From a virus: a stretch of DNA of 58,541 nucleotides. Below are positions 1 through 9,100 of the stretch, one piece after another; within the stretch, counting starts at the first letter, position 1, and each line of letters opens with the position of its first letter. The notes beneath the pieces were generated by a model that saw only the letters and a list, made by a program, of their open reading frames with translations, made no database searches and had not been told where the DNA came from. Made by a program: the position numbers and the translations under genes. Where the stretch lies: the IMG/VR virus record IMGVR_UViG_3300032282_004643, positions 1 to 58,541 of that record; one strand, written 5' to 3'.

Positions 1-1589
1 GTCTGTCCGCTGAGTGCAGTGAGAACAAAATCTTCATAACTACCAACGTAATTACGAATGTTGGCGTTCGTATCACGACGGTCCTCACCGTTCAATGACT
101 CGTGCGTACCATCTTCATTTTCCCGCCAGAACGAGACATCAACCTTAACATCCCCGTTTTTCTTACGAGTTCCAGTTCTACGAATGTAGAATATTTCTTG
201 GTTAATTTCAAATTTTAATTGACAAGTAAACTCATCTTTACGGTTATTCATAATGTGATCACCACGGAATGCTCGCGGCGTCTTATCGTACAAAGTAAAG
301 ATGAGCGCATCCATTGCTGAACTCTTTCCACTTGCGTTCTGTGCAAAGATTCCGTAAATACCCTTCATCTTCCCAAAATTAATAATATTATCCTCGCCAT
401 ATGAAAACATATTTGAGAATTTAAGTTGAAGGGGTCGCCAGTTAACATTACGAGAATGGTCATCGTGGTTAATTTGCGCATTCAGATTCTTATTAACATC
501 AAGAATCTTTGTCATTAGTGGACGGTCAATTGTATTATCATACTGCCGTTCCAACCAATCTTGAATGAGTTGATTCTGTATATTCAAGTTGTTTACGTCA
601 ACAATATCTGACCCACTCTTAATCTTATCACGAGTGTTATTATCATGTCGAGACTTGTTGATACTCAATTCAATAATATTATATTGTTTACGTAGTGTCG
701 CTACCGCTTTCTTAACACCAGAGTTATCAAGAGTTCCTGTAAACAGTCGCATACGAACATTCTTTGGAACGTCCGTAGGAAACGGTAGTTTTCCATTCTT
801 AACTTCCAACGTGTAGTATCCATAATTGTTTTGTAGTGGTTTAAATTCATGCGTACACGCGTTCACATCCCACATACACCAACCGTGATTGTCTAATGTT
901 TCACCGTGGTTTTGTTGAATCAACGACGATGCGTAAACTATAATCGGTTTCTTTGCGTGTACATCTCGTTCTTGTAATACTTGATATTTGTGGATATCAC
1001 CCAACAAGACCATATCAAATCCATTGAACAAAGATGTTTCAACGTGGCGATTGGTAATGATATATCGTGCATCAGTCTGTGCGCCGTGTACAGGACCATG
1101 ATACAAAGCAATCTTACGACGACTTTCGCAATCTTTTACAGAAGGCCACTTTTCCTTATCATCCAAAATGGAAAATACGGCAAAGTCCGTATCACCCACT
1201 CTGTATATACCTGAATGTTTGAGGTAGAATAGTTGATCATGATTAATACTTTCAATCAATGGAGTTAAACTATCCAAACGATTCATATTGGACAGATTGA
1301 GATCATGATTACCTGCGATGACTAACGTAGGAGCAATATTAGCTAACTTCTTTAAAAACTCCGTTGCCAACATCACCATCTCTGGACTCATATCCGTTTT
1401 TGCGTGGAGAATATCACCAGCTACAACAATGACCGAATCCGTTAAATCTTCGTTACGTAACTGGTCATACAATGTCTCAAAACATTCTCTGTACTCATCA
1501 TGTCGTTTGAATAATCGAATATGAATATCAGCCAGATGTACGATTTTCTTTAACTTATCAATTCCAGCAAATACAGGTGTATATGTCAT
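1..1589 (-). CDS. SbcD-SbcC (gp47-gp46) fusion nuclease/ATPase, partial
   Basis: A single reading frame runs from an ATG at 1589 to the window edge (at least 529 residues, 3' end missing) with no stop. The first ~350 residues are an Mre11/SbcD/gp47-type metallophosphoesterase: HLADIH, VAGDILH, IAGNHD and LLGDIHK motifs appear in order. From about residue 385 the protein becomes a Rad50/SbcC/gp46-type ATPase; the P-loop AQNASGKSS is at 416-424, with Ala where the first P-loop Gly usually sits. In T4 these are two proteins forming a complex for end resection and recombination-dependent replication. The start overlaps the primase stop (ATGA), implying coupled translation. The Rad50 coiled coil and Walker B lie outside the window, so full-length fusion is inferred. 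Confidence 0.85.
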   Translation of the reverse strand, partial: MTYTPVFAGIDKLKKIVHLADIHIRLFKRHDEYRECFETLYDQLRNEDLTDSVIVVAGDILHAKTDMSPEMVMLATEFLKKLANIAPTLVIAGNHDLNLSNMNRLDSLTPLIESINHDQLFYLKHSGIYRVGDTDFAVFSILDDKEKWPSVKDCESRRKIALYHGPVHGAQTDARYIITNRHVETSLFNGFDMVLLGDIHKYQVLQERDVHAKKPIIVYASSLIQQNHGETLDNHGWCMWDVNACTHEFKPLQNNYGYYTLEVKNGKLPFPTDVPKNVRMRLFTGTLDNSGVKKAVATLRKQYNIIELSINKSRHDNNTRDKIKSGSDIVDVNNLNIQNQLIQDWLERQYDNTIDRPLMTKILDVNKNLNAQINHDDHSRNVNWRPLQLKFSNMFSYGEDNIINFGKMKGIYGIFAQNASGKSSAMDALIFTLYDKTPRAFRGDHIMNNRKDEFTCQLKFEINQEIFYIRRTGTRKKNGDVKVDVSFWRENEDGTHESLNGEDRRDTNANIRNYVGSYEDFVLTALSGQ

Positions 1590-2497
1590 TTATTCTGTAA
1601 CCTATTGTGTATGAAGTCCTTAAATGTTGTTGCCTTTGAGTTGTTTATAAACTCCCAGGTCTTTTGAAATCCAAGGTCGGCGGCGTCGCCACCACTCACC
1701 GATACTTGTGATACATTAATACCATACGATGTTAATTTTCGTTCAAGATTCAATGCTTCCGTCTTTGCATCATCATCCAAAAGAATATATACTTGTTTGA
1801 CTTGATTTTCAAGTAGTGATACTTCTAATTTTTTTGGAAGAAATTTTCCTAGCATTGGAATTGCATTACGACGAACAGATATTGCGTCAAACACACCTTC
1901 AACCAACACGATTGGTTCGTTCCAATTAATCTGTTCTTCAAATACTACTACATTCTTTGATACAGGTGGATTCTTATATTTCATTCCAGCATCGTGATAT
2001 GCCCGCGCTACAAAATAATTTAGTTTACCATCATTTGCGTATGATGGAACAACAATACGTCCACCGTACGTTCCAGATTCACAATACCCCATGCGATAAC
2101 GAATGATATCATATCCAGAAATACCACGTTTTTTTAAATAATTAATAGCATGTTTGTATTCAAATGTATTAACTGGTTTCCATAGTGGTAGAAACTCTTT
2201 TGGGAGATATAAGTCAGAAACTTCCGTTATATCTTCTTTGTAAGTTTTAATGTCATCATCAGAAAGACACTTACGAAGTTCTTTAATCTGTACGGGTGAT
2301 ACATCTAATTTTTTAAACAGTCCTATTAGATTTCCACCCTTTGCGCCACACACCCAGCATTTCCACTTGTTCTTTATAACATTCACCGCAAATTTCTTAT
2401 TGTGATGATGGCAAAACGGGCAAGAGAAGTAGTGTTCTCCTTTGCCCATATTGTCATAATTACCGAGTATTTGTGATAAGAGAGAGATTAGATTCAT
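1586..2497 (-). CDS. DNA primase (DnaG/gp61 type, CHC2 zinc finger plus TOPRIM)
   Basis: A 303-residue primase that would lay RNA primers at the phage replication fork. A four-Cys zinc ribbon (C26, C29, C47, C50) is followed by a catalytic core and a TOPRIM domain with E200 (LVEGVFDA) and the metal-binding D241-D243 triplet. It lacks an obvious helicase-binding tail, like the small T4 gp61. It is translationally coupled to the downstream SbcD-SbcC gene. The ribosome-binding site is unusual: the GGAG is about 20 nt upstream of the ATG, and a small hairpin sits between them. Confidence 0.88.
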   Translation of the reverse strand: MNLISLLSQILGNYDNMGKGEHYFSCPFCHHHNKKFAVNVIKNKWKCWVCGAKGGNLIGLFKKLDVSPVQIKELRKCLSDDDIKTYKEDITEVSDLYLPKEFLPLWKPVNTFEYKHAINYLKKRGISGYDIIRYRMGYCESGTYGGRIVVPSYANDGKLNYFVARAYHDAGMKYKNPPVSKNVVVFEEQINWNEPIVLVEGVFDAISVRRNAIPMLGKFLPKKLEVSLLENQVKQVYILLDDDAKTEALNLERKLTSYGINVSQVSVSGGDAADLGFQKTWEFINNSKATTFKDFIHNRLQNK

Positions 2498-2524
2498 ATG
2501 TTAGAAATCTAACCTCTCTCCTTC
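2498..2524 (-). promoter_or_regulatory. Primase ribosome site with hairpin between SD and ATG
   Basis: On the mRNA strand AAGGAG (2523-2518) is followed by GAGAGG and the perfect hairpin GTTAG-ATTT-CTAAC (2513-2500), then the ATG at 2497. The linear SD to ATG distance (~20 nt) is too long, but folding the 14-nt hairpin leaves ~6 nt. Known mRNAs use such a hairpin to bridge a distant SD. A closer GAGG at the hairpin foot could also serve. Confidence 0.45.
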
Positions 2525-2545
2525 AAAAAAACAAGTGTTGATTTA

Positions 2546-2890
2546 TTATTGTTTATTTTTAGTTAGTTCGAAAAAATGCTCTGCTTCTACAATAGCATAT
2601 GTTTTTGTGTTATTTCTTTTGAAGAATACAACGGGATGGGTATTATCTTTGGTATTCTTTTCTGCTTGTTCCAATGCGGACCAAATATTAACCTTTTCTT
2701 GGTTCTTACATTCTGGTGAATACGGAAACACTTTCCGAGCAGCGGGAGACAATTTAATGTCTGCACCGGAATCACCCATCAACGTAGATACTACGTCATC
2801 GGGTTCTAACTGTGGAAAGTGTTCTAGTATTAGGTCACGAATTGCGTTCTGCAATCGCTTCCCTTTATTTTTTGCGCTACGAGCCTTCAT
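2546..2890 (-). CDS. PD-(D/E)XK nuclease, Holliday-junction-resolvase-like
   Basis: A 114-residue protein with the PD-(D/E)XK signature: D44 in GADIKLS, then E60-C-K62, followed by a strand with an Arg/Lys-containing VVFFKRNN. Small phage and archaeal resolvases have this size and order. A resolvase or DNA-debranching role fits its place beside the primase and SbcCD genes. I cannot separate a resolvase from another nuclease of the superfamily. The 48-bp gap to the primase carries the primase ribosome site. Confidence 0.6.
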   Translation of the reverse strand: MKARSAKNKGKRLQNAIRDLILEHFPQLEPDDVVSTLMGDSGADIKLSPAARKVFPYSPECKNQEKVNIWSALEQAEKNTKDNTHPVVFFKRNNTKTYAIVEAEHFFELTKNKQ

Positions 2891-2909
2891 ATAACCTCTT
2901 TATAATTTA

Positions 2910-3362
2910 TTATGCTGGTGTGTATCCCAATACTACTCCAGCCTTTGTTGAGTTTTGTGTTAAATATTTTTTATTATCGTCTGTTGCGAGATAACGATGT
3001 ACTAATTTTGAATTATAGTTCACACGTAATCCATCTGCGGTGTAACGATAATATGAATCGAATGCTGTATTTGGATTACTTCCAGGTGCACCTGTTGTTG
3101 TTCCTGTGAAGTCCGAATCTTGTGCCGTTGTGGATTTTTGGAATCCCGCCACACTTAAACTTGGTTTGTCAACGTTAAATCCAGTTTGATATGTGTTTGG
3201 AATAAAATCCACAGCGTTTGTTTGTCTAATTTCTTTCGTAACATCCGATTGTTTACGCACACTAAAATTCTTTGGATTTGCCGTATTTGGCGAATGTGCA
3301 GAAATAGTATTTAGTCTATTGTATACTTGTGAGTTTTGTAATAAATCAACTAACTTTGACAT
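2910..3362 (-). CDS. Unknown protein at the end of the virion module
   Basis: A 150-residue protein of no family I recognise, rich in Ser, Thr and Asn, with no membrane segment. I start at the ATG at 3362 because GTGGAGATTCCC gives a good SD 6-7 nt before it; an in-frame ATG eight codons upstream would overlap the previous gene. Its position directly after two related virion-type genes suggests a structural or assembly role, which is inference only. Confidence 0.6.
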   Translation of the reverse strand: MSKLVDLLQNSQVYNRLNTISAHSPNTANPKNFSVRKQSDVTKEIRQTNAVDFIPNTYQTGFNVDKPSLSVAGFQKSTTAQDSDFTGTTTGAPGSNPNTAFDSYYRYTADGLRVNYNSKLVHRYLATDDNKKYLTQNSTKAGVVLGYTPA

Positions 3363-3375
3363 GGGAATCTCCACA

Positions 3376-4311
3376 TTAGGTATCAAACTTTACTATGAAA
3401 GTTTGGTCTACATTTTTTGCTCGTGGTACTGGATTTGCCAACTTAGCAATTGCAAGTAGCTCGTAATTGTTATTATATAACCCAATTGTTGTAACATAAG
3501 GAGTCAATGTACCGGAATCAAATAGTCCAGTTATTGGTTCACCCGAAATTGCTTTTGTGGATGAAGAAATATTTGGAACAAAGTTACTATATGTAACCGT
3601 AGTTGACCCAGACACATAAGAACCAGTTACAGTTTTATAATATCCAACGGTATGATTAAATACCGATGTATTAAATTCAGACGGTCTTAGTTTACATACG
3701 ACAGTATGTTCCGTTAGTTGAAACGAAGATGAAAAATTTACATCTACCGATTTAAATCTTTCTAATCGTAATCCACTAGTTGTTATGGATTGTGTTGGTG
3801 CCGAAGTATTATTTTGTACTACGGCAATTCCATGTTTATAGAATATATTACCAACAACACTTCCAGTATTATTCACATACAATCTACCGTAACCATCATC
3901 TAGTATTGGAGATGAACCAGACACTCGTATACTAAACGTACCTGCTCCGATTCCCTCACCAACTGCATCGTTTACAATATTAAATACGTATAGCGATGCA
4001 GTTGGTGTGTACTTATTTACCGCGATAGACTCTGTACCATATTCAACAATAGACTGTGATGAATAAAATGCACGATTTATTAAACTAAACAATGGATACG
4101 AATACACACCACTTGCAGAATTATATGTTCCCAAATCAACGTCACTAGTATTTTGATACTTCCAATCACTAGATGGTTGCTCTGCAAAGTCAATAGTTAC
4201 CAGTTCTGTGTTTACCGGCGACCCAGAAACTATTGTAAAACTTTGAGATATGTATGCCGTATAATTGTTTCTTGTATACCCATCAGTATTGAGAGGTTTG
4301 AGAGCTCTCAT
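3376..4311 (-). CDS. Putative virion protein, C-terminal motif shared with 4330-5448
   Basis: A 311-residue protein with beta-rich, Ser/Thr/Tyr-heavy composition typical of phage tail or fibre proteins. Its C-terminus (TTIGLYNNNYELLAIAKL) closely matches that of the next gene upstream (TTIGLYNNNNELVAVAKL), so the two share a terminal domain. That domain may mediate attachment to a common partner on the particle. No enzymatic motif is visible. Confidence 0.6.
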   Translation of the reverse strand: MRALKPLNTDGYTRNNYTAYISQSFTIVSGSPVNTELVTIDFAEQPSSDWKYQNTSDVDLGTYNSASGVYSYPLFSLINRAFYSSQSIVEYGTESIAVNKYTPTASLYVFNIVNDAVGEGIGAGTFSIRVSGSSPILDDGYGRLYVNNTGSVVGNIFYKHGIAVVQNNTSAPTQSITTSGLRLERFKSVDVNFSSSFQLTEHTVVCKLRPSEFNTSVFNHTVGYYKTVTGSYVSGSTTVTYSNFVPNISSSTKAISGEPITGLFDSGTLTPYVTTIGLYNNNYELLAIAKLANPVPRAKNVDQTFIVKFDT

Positions 4312-4329
4312 AGAACCTCCCTTAGTTCA

Positions 4330-5448
4330 TTAGAAATCAAGTCTGACGCGGATAAGTGCTTCCTTATCAAAACTCTTTTCTAATGGACGACTCAATTTTG
4401 CCACAGCGACCAATTCGTTATTATTGTTATATAAACCAATGGTTGTTGCGTATACACGTGGATCTTGTACGAAATCTTCGTTCAAGATTTGACCATTAGT
4501 ATTGTTATAGAATGTTGGATTATTTGAGTAATTAAAATCCTTGTTACGTAAACGTACGAAGAAATGTGTTGATGCAATTGTTTCTGCCGAACGTGCTTGG
4601 AAATCACCACCCAACTTAATAGAACGAACTAAACCATCATGATTACGTTGTTCCTTTGGAGTAGTAGCTACCAATGAACCCGTGTATGGTGCAAATGGTA
4701 TAACAATATTTGTAGTGTCGTAGGAGTAATCTTCCTTTGTACCACATCCAAATCCTGCCGATGCGGATGAGAACCCAACTGTTGGGATAATTGCATCTGG
4801 ATTTAATACGATAATACCCAAGTCTGGATATACCAGTCCAAATCCCTTACCTGCCGACGATGCACTTGTTACTACTGTACTACCACTTACTCCTGTCAAT
4901 GAACCTGAACATACGTTGAAGATTCGACCGGACTTACTGGTTTTTGACTTAGCGCTCAATGTTTGACCACTATCGTCAATAAATGTAAATTTACCAAGTG
5001 ATCCAGAAAGTGTCAATAACCAGTTACCTGGATCTAATTGTTCACGTAATCTTGCACGTTGAATATTAATTACATAGATATGGTTCGCGTTTGTACTACC
5101 AAAGGTAAACAAGTCATCGGATGGATCTAATAAAATATTCTTATATTGTAAGTATGTTGTCTTTGTAGCAAGTACAGACAAATCATCTTGTGCTAATGTT
5201 GGAGAACCACCACCAGAAATATGACCATACGCTACCGCAAATTGAACTTCTGCGGTAGTGTCCGTTGCGGGATTCTTGTCATAACAATCAAAGTAGTATT
5301 CACCACTTGCAGAAATCTGCGTAGTTGATGTATAAAGAGTCGTTAAACTACCGGTGTCACCAGACCATAAACCGGTAGTTACCGTGGTTTGACTACCACG
5401 AACGATATCTTCATCTGTGTTAAACGGGACGAAAGTTCTAATTGGCAT
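4330..5448 (-). CDS. Putative virion protein, paralogous C-terminus
   Basis: A 372-residue protein. It ends with the TTIGLYNNN-E-L-AKL motif followed by a basic/acidic tail, as in its downstream neighbour, and shares the Ser/Thr-rich beta-type composition. It lies 14 bp after the conserved tail protein at 5463-6092, so the two are probably co-transcribed. It is probably a tail or baseplate-attached structural protein; the exact role is not recognisable. Confidence 0.6.
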   Translation of the reverse strand: MPIRTFVPFNTDEDIVRGSQTTVTTGLWSGDTGSLTTLYTSTTQISASGEYYFDCYDKNPATDTTAEVQFAVAYGHISGGGSPTLAQDDLSVLATKTTYLQYKNILLDPSDDLFTFGSTNANHIYVINIQRARLREQLDPGNWLLTLSGSLGKFTFIDDSGQTLSAKSKTSKSGRIFNVCSGSLTGVSGSTVVTSASSAGKGFGLVYPDLGIIVLNPDAIIPTVGFSSASAGFGCGTKEDYSYDTTNIVIPFAPYTGSLVATTPKEQRNHDGLVRSIKLGGDFQARSAETIASTHFFVRLRNKDFNYSNNPTFYNNTNGQILNEDFVQDPRVYATTIGLYNNNNELVAVAKLSRPLEKSFDKEALIRVRLDF

Positions 5449-5462
5449 ATATTAAACCCCTA

Positions 5463-6092
5463 TTATACTGTTGGCTTTGCAGACACGGTAACTGTAACCG
5501 TCTTTGTTGCACCAGTAAGATTATTGATAATTGTTAACTGAGTTGTGCGGTCAACAGTTAATTCTTTTGCAGCCAAATTAAAACTAAATCCTTGTACCAC
5601 CACAGCGTTTGCCGATGTTGGTTGGTTAACTGCGAAGAATGGTACCGTGGTTCCTGCTGCCAATGGTTGATTTGTAGTTAGTGTTGCTACATTACCATCG
5701 TATAAAATTGCAGTATAACCAGCGGTTGCCAATTCTGCTGTTGTTGTTGGGCTGACCACAACGGAATCGTTGTAGTTGAGTGAGTATGCCGCGACACCCA
5801 AAGAAATTGTTGGAATTTCTTTTGTTCCTTGGTCGAGAGATACTAGTTTATATCTCATAGCTTGTGTTTCATCCGTGGATGCTTCAAGTACTGGCATACT
5901 TTCAATAAGTGAACCGTAGTATGATGAACCCAATGGATGTGATGTCGTGTAAAGTGTGTAGTCTACTTCATCATCGGCAACAGCAAACTGCGTAATTTCC
6001 GCAGCTGCCTGCTGTCCCTTTGATAGAATTTCTCTACCTTTCTTTGTTAACACCGCATCAACTGTAATCGTTGACTTGTTTAGATATCCCAT
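5463..6092 (-). CDS. Conserved phage structural protein (VLTKKGRE family)
   Basis: A 209-residue protein. The N-terminus (MGYLNKSTITVDAVLTKKGR) and ITQFAVADDEVDY match a conserved family seen among structural genes of T4-like marine phages. The last ~70 residues look like an Ig-like beta domain. Its precise role is not established. A good SD (CGGGAGAGG) precedes the ATG, and a TATTTATA element lies about 32 nt upstream. Confidence 0.65.
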   Translation of the reverse strand: MGYLNKSTITVDAVLTKKGREILSKGQQAAAEITQFAVADDEVDYTLYTTSHPLGSSYYGSLIESMPVLEASTDETQAMRYKLVSLDQGTKEIPTISLGVAAYSLNYNDSVVVSPTTTAELATAGYTAILYDGNVATLTTNQPLAAGTTVPFFAVNQPTSANAVVVQGFSFNLAAKELTVDRTTQLTIINNLTGATKTVTVTVSAKPTV

Positions 6093-6124
6093 AGTAAGTA
6101 CCTCTCCCGACGTAAATTGTCTAA

Positions 6125-6132
6125 TATAAATA
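6125..6132 (-). promoter_or_regulatory. TATTTATA element upstream of 5463-6092
   Basis: TATTTATA on the mRNA strand, 32 nt before the ATG at 6092, in the 55-bp gap after the 1641-residue gene. It matches the core of the element found before several other genes here and could be a late promoter. It lacks the preceding AC of the best copies. Confidence 0.35.
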
Positions 6133-6147
6133 TGTTATAGTTTGGTT

Positions 6148-9100
6148 TTAGTTCACATTTAGGTTAATTCCACCCAAACTTTCTTCTTGCTGTAATACGT
6201 TTGGCGATACCGTCAAAGTAGTTCCAGCAGTAAATGTTACTTCGACCGGAGATCGCCCGTCCGTTGTTGTATTCTGGGTCTGTAAGCACCCTATGTAGTT
6301 TCTACGTTTTGTTGCCAGTAGATTGTCACGATAGAATCTATAATGTCTTGGTAGATATCCCACCGGTAATTGAATAGGTGCTTCGATGGCAAAATAGTTG
6401 AAAGTAACTATAAATCCATTATTATATGTATTTCCAGCTACCTCATCAATTGTATAATAGATAACAGGACTAGATGTACTTCCTTCATCATTATTGATAA
6501 TAGTAACGGGTGGATATAATCCTACGTTTTTATTTACAGAATCATTTTCTAATTTAATATCCAACAACACACCGTGATTATCCAGTGGTTCTATACCAAA
6601 TACACGATTTAAGTCAGCGTCACGAGCATTTGCAGAATCATATAATCTTACACGTATTGCGGGAGTTGGAGTTGTAGATACACCAACATTTACAGAAAAT
6701 AACGTGGCCAACGACTGTAATCTGATAAGTCCTGTTGTACGGCTATTAGCTGCTACCGACCCAAGTGTTAACTTTGTACTATATCGTTTTGGTTCTACAA
6801 TTGGACGGCTGATTGATACTCTTGTGGTTGGTAGTTCAAATACCGATTCATTACCACTTGCTTTATTAACATCAAATATTATACGATATGGCGTCTGTAC
6901 TGCCTTTCCTGTATAGAATACAGGTGCCCATCTGTTTTTATCCAGTGCTGGATAATTGTAAGAGACAGATGGAGCATCTTGGGCTATATATCTAAATAGT
7001 TTACCGTTCGATGTTTTTGCCGAACCGCTAGGGGCATCGTATTGGACTACTACATCATTTCTATTATAGGTAGACCCAAACGACCATGTTGCTTGCGTTC
7101 CTGTTAAGAAATTCAATTGATTTTTACCTACTATCTCTTTATATACCGTTTCAAAGTAGTAAATACCATTGGATTTGATATAATAATTTGCAACACTATA
7201 ATCTTCCAAATCAGAACGAGGTGGTATTACATTGATTATATTTGCCTGACTAATGCTATCATTTACACCAATAAGATTACCAATATCAATAATATTACCT
7301 GGTTTATATCCGATTGCTAATTGTTCGGCCTCTCTGAGTGACAACCCCGCATAAGTTCTTAAATATGTAATATAACTTAATTTTTCAATATCGGAGTCGA
7401 ATAATTCAAGTTGAGAAGATACCGATTGCAACTCATTAAGTTTATAACCATCACCATCATAATAGTTAAAATCACCCTTTACTTGACCACCAGGTGTTTC
7501 TATTGTAACACCATCCAACAAACCAGTAAAGATTTCTCCCATTGGCATGGACTGGGTTACATGCAAAGTATTAGCATTATATGTTGAATATAAAGCTGAT
7601 CCAGTTGGTTGTACCGTATTTAATTGCGCATTGAGTGTTAAATTTGCATCACCAGTAGTAACCGTAGATGCGTTTATATCAAAACGTGCACTGTAATCTG
7701 TAAAGTATGCTGTTTGTTTTACCAGCCCACTTGCCGATGGTAATGTAACTTCCGTTGACAACGTAATATCAAAGTCTCGTACGTAGGTTCGTTCAGTTGA
7801 CGCAAACTTTTGATTTCTTCTAGTATTTGCACCACTTAACTTCAATGGTTTTTCTGCTGTCAATTTTTTACGTTCAAGAATATTTGGTTCAATAACTATA
7901 CCAGTTTGTAGTATAGTTTTTGCAGGCACCAATTGACTTGATTGTTCAAATAATGTAGGCGCCAATTTATCAAAGAAACGAACAAATTGTGGTATATTTA
8001 CCGTTGCGTTATAATATTGCTTGTAATAATTTTGTAATGCCTCAATGTCTGCGTATCTTGACTTGTATCTTGGGCCGTAACCAACACGACGCTTTATATC
8101 AACATTACCTAATGCACGAATGAGTAAGTTATTTACTGCGTCCGTTGGTGATACAAAGAATCCTAAATAATTTTTTGTTTGCTGTTGCTGTTTACGAGAT
8201 TTGTTATCAACGATACTTCTATCCTTGTGCAGCATCAATTCTCCACCAGGTGTAACTTCCGTAAATACAGGTGGTGGTGCAATTATAATTTTATTACTAC
8301 CGTACGAATATGCCCCTGCGTTTGTGGTATATTGTCTAACCTTTCTACTTACCCGCGTCATACTATACGGATATACTGATTGGTTCTGGAATCCAACCGC
8401 AATTATATTTACAAGATTTGGTAATAGTGGTAAGGAAGGATCAGAAACACCGTCTTTATTTCTATACGGTGATTCATTTGGAATACTTCCCGATACTAGA
8501 TTTCTTGGTGTGTGGAAAGACAATCGTACCCACAAACTCTCGACAGGTGAGGTATAATTATTTCCAACAAAACTACCAGGATCCAAGACTTGTGCCTTGA
8601 ATATATTGTTGTTTATTTGTTCTCCCCAAACACGAACTTCATCAATATATCCATTAAAATTATTTGTACTTAATGAACCCGAACCACCCAAATAGAAATT
8701 CTTAGTTGCTGGCCATGCGTCCAGCAAATATGATCCAGTAGTACTCATACTCGATGAATACAATATTTGTTCACCATCGGATTGTGCTACTTGAAGATTC
8801 ATACTTGATGAATCGTAACGAAGCATTACATCAAAATAATCTTCTGTGTCGAACATATCCGCATAACTACTAGACAACAATATACCACCAATATTGTTTG
8901 TTACTTCAATACGACCATATGGGGATGATGCCGATGGATGTGTTACTAACGATACTACCCAAGAACCCGATGGTACTGCTGTATCACCGACACCAAGTGT
9001 TGTATTTACTCGTGTTGCGTTATTAAATCTAAATTGTAATGTACCTACTGGTCGTTTTGACGATGACATCGGTAATACAAGGTATGAACCTGTATTGAAG

